Assembly: GCA_030041475.1 (NCBI GenBank)
Contig: JASHNU010000005.1
Location: forward strand, 31,436-95,435
Direction: 5' to 3'
Source of the DNA: Candidatus Sulfotelmatobacter sp.
GTDB lineage: Bacteria; Acidobacteriota; Terriglobia; Terriglobales; Acidobacteriaceae
Length of the DNA: 64,000 nt
Position 1 is the stretch's first letter, and each line of letters starts with the position of its first letter. The notes below the pieces were generated by a model. The model ran no database searches and had not been told where the DNA came from. It was given only the letters and a program-made list of their open reading frames with translations. Positions 35,504 through 44,032 of this stretch are shown piece after piece. The translations under genes and the position numbers were made by a program.

Positions 35504-38110
35504 TCACTCCCCACGTAGCTCTTCCACCAGCGCCCTCTCCACCTGCCGGCAATGCTCCGGAGTCAATTTCTTCGCGCGCGAAGTCAGATAAAAAGTATCG
35601 ATCGCCATCTGCCCTTCGGTGTCGATCAGCGCAATTTCAATATTGCACTTCTCATCGGACAGGCACGACGCAATGCGATGCAGCAGCCGCGGACGATCCT
35701 GCGCGATCACCTGCACCAGCGTCGTTGTCGCTGAACTGGCATCGTCAAATTCGATCTGCGTCTCAACTTTCACCTTCGCGATCGTGCCCTTCTCCGAACG
35801 CTGGCGATCGCGCGGCATCTTGTCGAGATCGGCCTCGCCCAGCAGCACGCTGACCACGCTGTTTTTGAACCGCGCCCACTCCGAAAGATTCAACTCGAGC
35901 GTGCGAAACCGATCGGTGAAATGAATCGTATCGACCACGGTCCCTGCCTCATTCGAAAACGCATTCGCTTTGACAATGTTCATGCCCCACGCCGCCAGCG
36001 TTCCAGTGAGCGTGGCAAACAGCGCCGGACGATCCTTCGTGACCAGAGTCAGATCGTACCAGTGCCGCCCGCGCTTCAGTTCCACCTGCACCGGATCCAG
36101 GCTCAATCCCTCCGCCATCTGCATGTGCCGCATCACTTCCTCGGCCGTATGCACGCGCAAATACCGCTGCGGAAACCCCTCCAGAAATCCCCTGAACTTG
36201 CTGCCGGACACGGGAGCCAGCGAGCGCAGCCGCGCCAGCTTCTCATCGTCAACATCGCCGTGCACTCGTTGGTCGGCGCTGCGGTTCAGGTAGTTCTCCG
36301 CTGCAATGTAAAGCTGCCAGACGTTCTCGGCCTTCCACGGAGTCAGCGCCTCGGGGTTTACCGCCTTGATGTCGGCGTAAGTCAGCAGGCACAGCATCTT
36401 CAACCGCTCCGGCGTTCCCATCTTCTCAGCAAACGCCGCTACTGTCGTGTGATCGAAAATGTCGCGCCGCAGCGCCGCAGACAACTCCAGGTGATTGGCA
36501 ATCAGAAACAAAACCTCTGCTCGCTCTCTCGGATCCACATCCAGCCGGTCCATGGCCCGATTCGCAATCTCCAGGCTCGACTCGACGTGATTGCCGCCAG
36601 GCACACCTTTGCCCGTGTCGTGCAGCAGAAGTGCAAGATAAAGCAGCTCAGGATCTTCGAGCTCACCCAACAATTCGCCGTATCGCTTGTCCCACTCCGA
36701 CTGCGACTGCTTGAGCCGGTGCAGGCTCTCGATGGCCAGAAACGAATGCTCATCGACGGTGAAGCGATGGTAGAAATCCCGCACCACCAGCGAATCAATC
36801 ATTTTCAGCTCGGGCAGCAGCACAGTGAGCACTCGCAGCGACTGCATCGCTCGCACCGCATCGGCTGCATGCGGCTGCAGTAGCGTCTCCTGCAGATAAA
36901 GCCACAACTCGGCGCCTCGCGGCGGCGTCGTGGCCAGCGCCGGCAGGGCCTGCTCAATTCGGTACTCCGTGGTTGCACTTAACTTCAGCCCATGATGCGC
37001 CATGAAGTGAAACAGCCTTAAGAGCACCTCAGGGTCATGTAATGATGACGGCTGCTGCAGAAAAATCAGGCCGTCCACCACAGAGAAATCCGACGTCGTG
37101 AGTCGTGACCGCCAGCTCTGCACCTGTCGGTACAGCGCCGACCATGCCTCTGGAATTTCCTCGAGCAACTGGGTTACGGTTCGCTGCACGGCTCGCGCAT
37201 GGCCGAAGTACAGGCGCATCCAGTCCGCTGCCGAAACGTCTGCGGCGTCAGCTGCGCCGATCTTTCGCGCGGCCGCTTCATCCTGAGCTTCCCAGGTAAG
37301 GGTGTTGTCGTCGCGCCCGTAGCGGAAATGCAGAAAGCATCGTGCCGACATGAGAAAGTCCAGCGCTGCCTCAAGTTGCTTCCGCACCGGCGCCCGCAGC
37401 GAACTGGCGTGCGGCCAGTCGTGGAGCTTGTCCATGGCTGAAATCAGCGCCAGCCAGCAGGCCACGTTGTAATCACGCAATCCGCCAGGAGCCTCCTTCA
37501 GGTTCGGCTCCAGGTGATAAAGCGTCAGTCCGTGCTTCGCGTGCCGCTCGCGCGTCACCTCCGCCAGTCCCTGCAACAGCGCTTTCGACTCACGCATGAC
37601 CAGCTTCGGAATCGCCTTGTCGTGAAGGCGCCCGAACAGCTCGCGGTCGCCCCCCAGATAGCGACAGTCAAGAAGAGAAATGGTGAACTCGGTATTGTTC
37701 GCGTCGTAGCGGTCACACTCGGCTAGCAGGCGCGACGCCGGGCTTAACTTCAGTTTCAGATCCCACAATTCCTGGGAGAAGCGCCGCACCGAATCTTTGA
37801 AAGCCTGTTCGGCCTCGCGATCAGCGAAGAGAAACAACAAGTCAATGTCAGAAAACGGAAAAAGCCATCCGCGCCCGAAGCCGCCGGTGGCAACCAGAGC
37901 GATGCCTGCTGGCCGCTCGAGTGAAGACTTCGGATCTCCCGGAGCAATGATCTCGCGCCACAACCGCTGAAGAATGCCTTCGACCAGCCGCGTGCGCTGG
38001 GCCACGGCCGCCCGCCCATCGCCACTGGAGTCGAATTCCTGCTGAATACGCGCTGATTCGTCGCTGAGGGAGGCCCGCAGTTCGCTGATGAAAGTGGACG
38101 CCGCCATCAT
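35504..38110 (-). CDS. glnD: [Protein-PII] uridylyltransferase / uridylyl-removing enzyme
   Basis: Senses glutamine and modifies PII. 868 residues, standard length. Nucleotidyltransferase motif ATGGFGRGWLFPFSDIDLLF near residue 70; the HD domain has LLHDTGKGVPGGNHVE with HD at about residue 500; two C-terminal ACT domains (RPALFATLTGTLAAWGMN and RPRLLHRIASCLSDEKCN), which bind glutamine. It is downstream of amtB and glnB on the same strand, separated from glnB by a dispersed repeat. Tyr51 of the neighbouring PII is the expected target. Confidence 0.95.
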   Translation of the reverse strand: MMAASTFISELRASLSDESARIQQEFDSSGDGRAAVAQRTRLVEGILQRLWREIIAPGDPKSSLERPAGIALVATGGFGRGWLFPFSDIDLLFLFADREAEQAFKDSVRRFSQELWDLKLKLSPASRLLAECDRYDANNTEFTISLLDCRYLGGDRELFGRLHDKAIPKLVMRESKALLQGLAEVTRERHAKHGLTLYHLEPNLKEAPGGLRDYNVACWLALISAMDKLHDWPHASSLRAPVRKQLEAALDFLMSARCFLHFRYGRDDNTLTWEAQDEAAARKIGAADAADVSAADWMRLYFGHARAVQRTVTQLLEEIPEAWSALYRQVQSWRSRLTTSDFSVVDGLIFLQQPSSLHDPEVLLRLFHFMAHHGLKLSATTEYRIEQALPALATTPPRGAELWLYLQETLLQPHAADAVRAMQSLRVLTVLLPELKMIDSLVVRDFYHRFTVDEHSFLAIESLHRLKQSQSEWDKRYGELLGELEDPELLYLALLLHDTGKGVPGGNHVESSLEIANRAMDRLDVDPRERAEVLFLIANHLELSAALRRDIFDHTTVAAFAEKMGTPERLKMLCLLTYADIKAVNPEALTPWKAENVWQLYIAAENYLNRSADQRVHGDVDDEKLARLRSLAPVSGSKFRGFLEGFPQRYLRVHTAEEVMRHMQMAEGLSLDPVQVELKRGRHWYDLTLVTKDRPALFATLTGTLAAWGMNIVKANAFSNEAGTVVDTIHFTDRFRTLELNLSEWARFKNSVVSVLLGEADLDKMPRDRQRSEKGTIAKVKVETQIEFDDASSATTTLVQVIAQDRPRLLHRIASCLSDEKCNIEIALIDTEGQMAIDTFYLTSRAKKLTPEHCRQVERALVEELRGE

Positions 38111-38124
38111 GAAACAAATTCATT

Positions 38125-38228
38125 GTCATCCTGAGCGAGACGTTTTTGTCTCGCGAAGGACCTGGGCGAGCCGCGCGAAGCGTCGCGTTTCTTGCGACGC
38201 AATAAATGCGCGTACGGCTCGCACCTTA
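38125..38228 (+). repeat. Covarying hairpin repeat (family R2), copy 3, between glnB and glnD
   Basis: Starts GTCATCCTGAG, hairpin CGAGAC-GTTTTT-GTCTCG, then GAAGGACCTGG, outer arms GCGAGCCG and CGGCTCGC (ends 38222), inner hairpin GCGTCGC-GTTTCTT-GCGACGC. It fills the whole gap between glnB and glnD and so lies inside their presumed transcript. Confidence 0.78.
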
Positions 38229-38567
38229 TTACAGCGCGCCCTCGCCGCGCTCGTCGTTGCGGATGCGGATCGCCTCATCCACGCGCGACAGAAAAATCTT
38301 GCCGTCGCCAATCTTGCCCGTCCGCGCCGCGCCCAGAATTGCCTGCACCGCCTTCTCGGCCATGCCGTCCGCCAGTACCATCTCCAGCTTGGTCTTCGGA
38401 ATCAGGTCCACGCTGTATTCCCGCCCGCGGTAAACCTCGGTGTGCCCCTTCTGTCGCCCGTGACCGCGCACCTCAATCACCGTCATTCCTTCAACGCCAA
38501 TCTCATGGAGCGCCGTTTTCACCGCTTCCAGCTTGGAGTTTTGAATGACCGCTTCAATCTTCGTCAT
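38229..38567 (-). CDS. glnB: Nitrogen regulatory protein PII
   Basis: 112 residues, exact family length. The T-loop is RGREYSVDLIPKTKLE with the uridylylation site Tyr51 conserved, and the B-loop is TGKIGDGKIF. Binds ATP/ADP and 2-oxoglutarate and regulates AmtB, glutamine synthetase and others. It lies between amtB (49-base gap) and glnD; the association with amtB is typical of GlnK, so glnK is an equally good name. Confidence 0.96.
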   Translation of the reverse strand: MTKIEAVIQNSKLEAVKTALHEIGVEGMTVIEVRGHGRQKGHTEVYRGREYSVDLIPKTKLEMVLADGMAEKAVQAILGAARTGKIGDGKIFLSRVDEAIRIRNDERGEGAL

Positions 38568-38615
38568 GATTGCCTCAAATTCTTCTTCCGCATTTTGCCG
38601 CTCGGCGCCAGCCGC

Positions 38616-40046
38616 TTACGCCGAACCCTCCCAGTAATATCCTTCTTCTCCGTGCTGTGAGAGATCGAGGCCTTGCACTTCTTCTTCCTCCGAAACTCGC
38701 AATCCGATCGTGACATCGACAACCTTCAGAATGACGAGCGTTCCCACGATCGCCAGACCCCATGCGATCGCCACACCCACAAGTTGATTCAACAGCTGAT
38801 GCGGATTGCCTTCCAGCACGCCGGAGGCCAACGTATTGCCTTGCGCGTCCTTAAAGATCGGATTCACCGCGCTCACCGCGAACACGCCCGTCAGCAATGC
38901 TCCCAGCGTCCCTCCCGCGCCGTGCACTCCAAAGGCGTCGAGCGAATCGTCATACCCAAATTTCGCTTTGACCTTCGCCACCATCCAGTAACAGAAAACG
39001 CCCGCGATGAGTCCGATGATCAGTGCCGGCATCGGCTTCACAAATCCAGCTGCCGGAGTGATCGCCACCAATCCCGCGACCGATCCCGAAATCCCTCCCA
39101 GCACGCTCGGCTTTCCATTGCGAATCCACTCCGCCCCTGCCCATCCCACCGCCGCCGCAGCAGCAGCGAAGTGAGTCGCCACAAACGCGCTCGTGGCCAG
39201 ACTCCCCGCCGCCAGCGCGCTGCCCGCGTTGAATCCGAACCATCCCACCCACAGCAGGCATGCGCCAATAAAACTAAGCACCACGCTATGCGGGGGCATC
39301 GCCTCCTTCGGATATCCCACGCGCTTGCCTAAATACAAAGCGCACACCAGCGCCGAAACTCCCGACGTGATGTGCACAACGGTCCCGCCCGCAAAATCGA
39401 GAGTCGGAAATCGCCCGCCCAGCGAGGCATTCAGCAATCCGCCCTTACCCCACACCATGTGCGCCATCGGGTCGTACACCAAAATCGACCATAAGATCAT
39501 GAACACGAGCATGGCGCTGAACTTCATTCTCTCGGCAAACGCGCCTGCAATCAGTCCCGGCGTAATGATCGCAAACATCAGCTGATACACCATGAAGGTC
39601 TGCGCCGGAATCGTGCCCGCGTAATCCGCATCCGGCGCGGCTGCCACGCCGCGCAGTAGCAGATTCTGAAACCCGCCCACAAAGCTGTTCCCAGGGCCAA
39701 ACGCAAGGCTGTAACTGAACAGGCCCCAGAGCACGGTGATCACCGCCATCAGCGCGAAGCTCTGCATCATCGTTCCCAGCACGTTTTTCTTGCGCACCAA
39801 GCCACCATAAAACAACGCTAGCCCGGGCCCGGTCATCATCAACACCAGTGCGGCGCTGGTCAGCATCCACGCGTTGTCGGCTGAACTTTTCGCGTCGGCG
39901 GCCTGAGCTTCCAGCTTTGCCAGACGCGCGCTCAGGTCCCCCGCGGGCGCCGTCTGCGCGCAAACCGCCTGCGTCAGCATCATCAGGAAAATTAATGTCA
40001 GTAGAGCCGTCGCCAGACCGGCAACCGGCTTTCTCCTTTTAGACAC
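38616..40046 (-). CDS. amtB: Ammonium transporter
   Basis: 476 residues. A cleavable-looking signal peptide (GLATALLTLIFLMMLTQAVCAQ) and a short coiled-coil stretch (LSARLAKLEAQAADAKSSAD) precede the eleven-helix Amt channel: MMTGPGLALFYGGLVRKKNVL, FDFAGGTVVHITSGVSALV-type pore segment (LDFAGGTVVHITSGVSALV here) with pore His, and FGVHGAGGTLGALLTGVF with the second pore His. The C-terminal tail ending in HGEEGYYWEGSA is where PII docks. First gene of amtB-glnB-glnD. Confidence 0.95.
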   Translation of the reverse strand: MSKRRKPVAGLATALLTLIFLMMLTQAVCAQTAPAGDLSARLAKLEAQAADAKSSADNAWMLTSAALVLMMTGPGLALFYGGLVRKKNVLGTMMQSFALMAVITVLWGLFSYSLAFGPGNSFVGGFQNLLLRGVAAAPDADYAGTIPAQTFMVYQLMFAIITPGLIAGAFAERMKFSAMLVFMILWSILVYDPMAHMVWGKGGLLNASLGGRFPTLDFAGGTVVHITSGVSALVCALYLGKRVGYPKEAMPPHSVVLSFIGACLLWVGWFGFNAGSALAAGSLATSAFVATHFAAAAAAVGWAGAEWIRNGKPSVLGGISGSVAGLVAITPAAGFVKPMPALIIGLIAGVFCYWMVAKVKAKFGYDDSLDAFGVHGAGGTLGALLTGVFAVSAVNPIFKDAQGNTLASGVLEGNPHQLLNQLVGVAIAWGLAIVGTLVILKVVDVTIGLRVSEEEEVQGLDLSQHGEEGYYWEGSA

Positions 40047-40211
40047 AGAGGTACGACTCCCGTTAAGCCGCGCGTAGCGCGCAGAATTCGACGACGCCTC
40101 ACTGTACCGTTCGCCGCCGCTTCCCGGAAATCGAAACTATTTATCGTGCCTATCAGGTTTTGTTATTGCAGCTTTACGGATTGCAGCTTCTTGCAGAGCA
40201 AAACCGCAGAC

Positions 40212-41393
40212 CTACTTCGCCCTTCCCTTGGGAGGTTCCGGCGCCGGCTTCACGAACTTCGCGTCATCCACCGGAACGTTTTCCTTCACTTCAGCGATCT
40301 GGATCGTGAACCGGCCGTTCGTCCGCGCCAGCGTCCACTGGTAGGGAATCTTCACTCCACCGGCGTCGCGATAGTCAGCGTACTCGATCTGTGTCGGCAG
40401 CCATCCAAGCGCCGTCTCGCCGAATCGGACCAGCCGCACCAGCAATCCCGAATGTTCGTCAAAATAGAGTTGGATCGGCGGCCTCCCGTCACGCTGGCCA
40501 ACAAGTTCATAGGTCTCATGCTCGCCAATTTTCTCCGTCCCCACAACGTTCGTTCCGGTGAACATTTGTTTCAGGTGAGTGGCCAAATGTAAGTCCGCAT
40601 CAAGCGCCGCACCATCCAGGTCGCTGCCATGCATCTCGCGCAGCGGACGCCCGGGCACTCCCAGCCAACCCTCCCGACCATTGAAGGCCGTGATGTTTTC
40701 GCCTTCCGGCATGTGCGTGAACGAAATGCGTTTCTCCGGATCCTTACAGTAGATGTCGATCGGCAGCGATTTTCCCCCGACATCGATCGTGCCTTTCATC
40801 ACGCGGCTCGTGACCTTGTCGATCGCCGCCGCACCACCCACCGCCTGCACATATTTGTCGAGCAATTGCTCGGCGGTCGGCAGCGGGCTTGTGGCCGACT
40901 TAGTCTTGTTGGCATCTTCCGGCTTGTGTGGCGCGGCCATGCTGGCCATCGCTTCCTCCGTCATGACGGGGGGAATCGCTACCGGCTTCGAGTTGCCGCG
41001 ATGGCATGTGTAGCAGGTCACCTCACGATGACGGTCGAAGTCGTCGGCATTGATGGCGATCATCATCTCCATCATCTTCCGAGCGGTCTGCTTCGGCTTC
41101 TTGTCATCTTTCTCTAATTCTCCGGAAACGTGGCAAAATTCGCACTGAACTCCCAGCGACGCCGCGATGAATTGCATGGTGGGAAAAATCTGGTCTGCCG
41201 GCACGCCCTTCAACACCTGAATGTTCTTGAACTGCTGCTCGGCCGTCTTCTCTCCTGACTGCGCCGCGGGTGCCGCGCCCGCATGTGGCGTCAAACTCAA
41301 CTGTGCCTGCGCTCCGCGAATCACCCCGCCGCACACCGCCACAACTGCTGCCAAGGCCATGATTCCGACAATCAATGCCCGCTTCACGCTCAT
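40212..41393 (-). CDS. Di-haem c-type cytochrome fused to a C-terminal beta-rich domain
   Basis: 393 residues from the ATG at 41393 with AAAGGAAG upstream. Signal peptide (MSVKRALIVGIMALAAVVAV), then a reaction-centre-cytochrome-like domain: NIQVLKGVPADQIFPTMQF, CEFCHVSGELEKDD and CYTCHRGNSKP, giving two c-haem sites. After a Thr/Ala/Pro linker, residues ~175-390 form a separate domain (DKYVQAVGGAAAIDKVTSRVMKG... NGREGWL... DEHSGLLVRLVRF) like the LolA-type/outer-membrane lipoprotein-sorting fold. This fusion is common in Acidobacteria. Periplasmic; electron-transfer partner unknown. Confidence 0.85.
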   Translation of the reverse strand: MSVKRALIVGIMALAAVVAVCGGVIRGAQAQLSLTPHAGAAPAAQSGEKTAEQQFKNIQVLKGVPADQIFPTMQFIAASLGVQCEFCHVSGELEKDDKKPKQTARKMMEMMIAINADDFDRHREVTCYTCHRGNSKPVAIPPVMTEEAMASMAAPHKPEDANKTKSATSPLPTAEQLLDKYVQAVGGAAAIDKVTSRVMKGTIDVGGKSLPIDIYCKDPEKRISFTHMPEGENITAFNGREGWLGVPGRPLREMHGSDLDGAALDADLHLATHLKQMFTGTNVVGTEKIGEHETYELVGQRDGRPPIQLYFDEHSGLLVRLVRFGETALGWLPTQIEYADYRDAGGVKIPYQWTLARTNGRFTIQIAEVKENVPVDDAKFVKPAPEPPKGRAK

Positions 41394-41461
41394 CAATCTT
41401 CCTTTCTTCGCCACAAGCAGAATCTGAAAGTCTAGCAGAGCAGCGTAACTGCGCTCTGCCC

Positions 41462-42775
41462 CTACTGATGCTTCGTCGCCTCGCTGTCATGCCGCTCAAA
41501 GAATCTCCACTTATCCATGCCGGCCGGCACAGCAACATCGAAAAATCCCACCATCATTTCGTCCGAAGTCTGATCACCCCATGTCACCGTCTTTTCCGGA
41601 TCGGGATTATGCGGATTGTTTTTCGAATTGTCGTACCACGCGATCGCCCGCAACTTTGTGCCCGCCTTCAGCACGCGAGGCTCGGCCAGCCGGTAACTCA
41701 GCTGCCAGTGAAAGTGATAGTTGACCCTGAGCAGCACCTCTATGCTGCTGTCGTCATGCACAATGTCGTACTCAAACCGCTTCCCCCGCAGGTGCATATG
41801 CGGAAAAAAACTGAGCAGCGTCGCCTCATTCGGAAGCGTGCCTTGCACCTCCACTCGAAAATCATCCGCGCCCGGAGGAATGATCAGGGCACGATTGTTG
41901 AGTTGCAGCGTAATCACTTTCTGCTTCGGCGGTGTCTTCGCGAACACCAGGCCAATGCTGGTCAGGTCCTCGTCAGCCGTGCCATTCGTGGTGTAGTGCA
42001 TCTGAAAAACGAGATCCGATCCTGCCGGAACAAACTTGGCCATGCCTTCCGGCCATTCCTCTGGTGAACTGCCCGGAGCGTAAACCAGCAGCAAATCGCT
42101 CGTCGTCTCATGTGCCTGACGCCGCTCTTGAGGATCGCTCAGGCTCGATGCCGTGAATGGTTCGCCCACCGGCGCGTGCCGCAGCCACGGCGACTCCGGT
42201 GGACGGATGTACACGACGGCATGATGTACGTGTGCCGGACTGCCGGGTCGGAACTCCGACATCTGCACCCAGCGGTCTTCTGAAAAGTGCGCCGGCACAA
42301 TTTCGTACGTATACTCCACTTCGCCCTGTGCGGGAATGTGCACCGGCTTCGGCATCTTTACGACCAGGTCCGGCTGGGCAATGTTCCATCCCGCGGTCCA
42401 CTTGCGTGGAGGAGGAGCATCGTGAGTATCGCCGGCTGGTGCGCCCGCTGCCGCCCAAGCCACAATGGTGGCAATCTGCTGCTCGGTCAGCGAAGGATTA
42501 TTGCTGAAGTGCCCGTAGTGTGGATCGGCAAACCACGGCGGCATCATCTTCATCTCGACCGCATGGGCAATCGCCTCTGCCCACGGCCGTGTCTGCTCGT
42601 AGGTCTCAAGCGGCATGGGCGCCACCTCGCCCGCCCGGTGGCAACTCTGGCAATGATCCTGAAGAACCGGAAGAACATCCTTATAAAAAGTGGGCGGAGC
42701 TTTTTGCTGCGCAGCTACCGTTAGGCCGACTGCAAAAGCGGCCGTCGCAACTATGCCGAGGAATCTGACGCCCAT
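41462..42775 (-). CDS. c-type cytochrome fused to a copper-dependent (PHM-like) monooxygenase fold
   Basis: 437 residues with a signal peptide (MGVRFLGIVATAAFAVGLTVAA). An N-terminal cytochrome domain has a single haem motif in DHCQSCHRAGEVAPMPL and the MPPWFADPHYGHF loop. The rest resembles the two-domain peptidylglycine hydroxylating monooxygenase fold: AHVHHAVVYIRPP, FQMHYTTNG and FFPHMHLRGKRFEYD carry candidate copper His ligands. Known as a recurring family in Acidobacteria and Planctomycetes without a defined substrate. It sits 48 bases upstream of the di-haem cytochrome gene on the same strand's 5' side, so both may be co-expressed. Activity is an inference. Confidence 0.78.
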   Translation of the reverse strand: MGVRFLGIVATAAFAVGLTVAAQQKAPPTFYKDVLPVLQDHCQSCHRAGEVAPMPLETYEQTRPWAEAIAHAVEMKMMPPWFADPHYGHFSNNPSLTEQQIATIVAWAAAGAPAGDTHDAPPPRKWTAGWNIAQPDLVVKMPKPVHIPAQGEVEYTYEIVPAHFSEDRWVQMSEFRPGSPAHVHHAVVYIRPPESPWLRHAPVGEPFTASSLSDPQERRQAHETTSDLLLVYAPGSSPEEWPEGMAKFVPAGSDLVFQMHYTTNGTADEDLTSIGLVFAKTPPKQKVITLQLNNRALIIPPGADDFRVEVQGTLPNEATLLSFFPHMHLRGKRFEYDIVHDDSSIEVLLRVNYHFHWQLSYRLAEPRVLKAGTKLRAIAWYDNSKNNPHNPDPEKTVTWGDQTSDEMMVGFFDVAVPAGMDKWRFFERHDSEATKHQ

Positions 42776-42881
42776 GCAGCGATTCTACAAGCTCACTTCT
42801 CCTCAGTGCGCCTCCGTGTCCTCTGTGGTGAAGGTCTTCCGCCGCCCACGCAGCCGCCAAAAATGCTACATTCAAAGGTTC

Positions 42882-43928
42882 ATGTCTGCCCCAAAATCCA
42901 TCTTTGTCCGCGCCTGCAAGTCTCAACCGACCGACCGCACTCCAGTCTGGTTCATGCGCCAGGCCGGGCGCTACATGGCCGAGTACCGCGCCATCCGCAA
43001 ACAACACTCACTGCTCGAAATTTGCAAGAAGCCCGCGCTGGCCGCCCAAGTAACGATTGAGGCCGCCGAAATTCTCGGCGTCGACGCCGCCATCATCTTC
43101 GCCGATTTGCTGCTCCCGCTCGAAGTGATGGGCCTGCCATTTCATTTTTCCGCCGGCGAAGGGCCGGTCATCGAGAAGCCCGTGCGCACCAAGGAAGACA
43201 TTGCCCGACTCCGCACCGACCGCGCTGTCGAACTCGGCTACGTTTCTGAAGCCGTGGCCCTGGTTGCCAAGCATTTCGAAAGCCGCGTTCCGGTCATCGG
43301 TTTCTGCGGCGCTCCCTTCACGCTGGCCAGCTATATGATCGAAGGCGGAGGCTCGCGCAACTACGTTCACGCTAAGAAAATGATGTACAACTCGCCCGCC
43401 GAATGGGACGCGCTCATGAGCAAGCTGGCCGTCGTCACGACCGCCTACTCCGCCGAGCAGGTGCGCGCCGGTGCCGACGCCATCCAGATCTTCGACAGCT
43501 GGGTTGGCTGCCTCAGCGTGGAAGACTATCGCCGCTACGTTCTCCCGCATGTCACGGGCATGGTGAAGCAGCTGCAGAAAACCGGAGCGCCTGTCATTTA
43601 TTTCGGCACCGACTGCGCCACGCTCCTGCCGGCGATGAACGAAACCGGCGCCGACGTGATCGGCCTTGACTGGCGCATTCCGCTCGATGAAGGCTGGGCC
43701 CGTGTCGATCATCGCGCCGCCGTGCAGGGAAATCTCGATCCCGTTCTTCTCTTCGCCGATTGGAAAGAACTGAAGTCGCGTGCCGAAGACGTCCTGCGCC
43801 GCGCCGCCGGACGTCCCGGCCATATTTTCAATCTTGGCCACGGCATTTTGCCCGAAACGCCGGTCGATAATGTGAGAAACCTGGCCCGCTTCGTGCAGGA
43901 GTATTCGCAAAAAACGCACGCTGAATGA
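42882..43928 (+). CDS. hemE: Uroporphyrinogen decarboxylase
   Basis: 348 residues from the ATG at 42882. Converts uroporphyrinogen III to coproporphyrinogen III in cytoplasmic haem synthesis. Signature 1 near the start, PVWFMRQAGRYMAEYR, and signature 2, GFCGAPFTLASYMIEGGGS, are both intact, with the catalytic Asp in FADLLLPLEVMG. Ends with HGILPETPVDNVRNLARFVQ. hemY follows 104 bases on, separated by a dispersed repeat; other haem genes (hemH, hemN) are not in the window. Confidence 0.97.
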   Translation: MSAPKSIFVRACKSQPTDRTPVWFMRQAGRYMAEYRAIRKQHSLLEICKKPALAAQVTIEAAEILGVDAAIIFADLLLPLEVMGLPFHFSAGEGPVIEKPVRTKEDIARLRTDRAVELGYVSEAVALVAKHFESRVPVIGFCGAPFTLASYMIEGGGSRNYVHAKKMMYNSPAEWDALMSKLAVVTTAYSAEQVRAGADAIQIFDSWVGCLSVEDYRRYVLPHVTGMVKQLQKTGAPVIYFGTDCATLLPAMNETGADVIGLDWRIPLDEGWARVDHRAAVQGNLDPVLLFADWKELKSRAEDVLRRAAGRPGHIFNLGHGILPETPVDNVRNLARFVQEYSQKTHAE

Positions 43929-43953
43929 GCAGTGTTTGACCAGCGGCTCGGGT

Positions 43954-44016
43954 GGCGCAGCGCTTTAGCGCTGCGATCAACCGGTCAAAATAGGCAGAGG
44001 CTTTAGCCCCTGAGGG
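43954..44016 (+). repeat. Two-hairpin dispersed repeat (family R1) between hemE and hemY
   Basis: CGCAGCGCTTTAGCGCTGCG, about 20 bases, then AGAGGCTTTAGCCCCTGAGG. Same architecture as the copies at 7302, 15487 and 58283. It ends 17 bases before the hemY start and supplies GAGGGAAG, which may serve as a distant ribosome-binding site. Confidence 0.72.
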
Positions 44017-44032
44017 AAGATACATCCACTCC

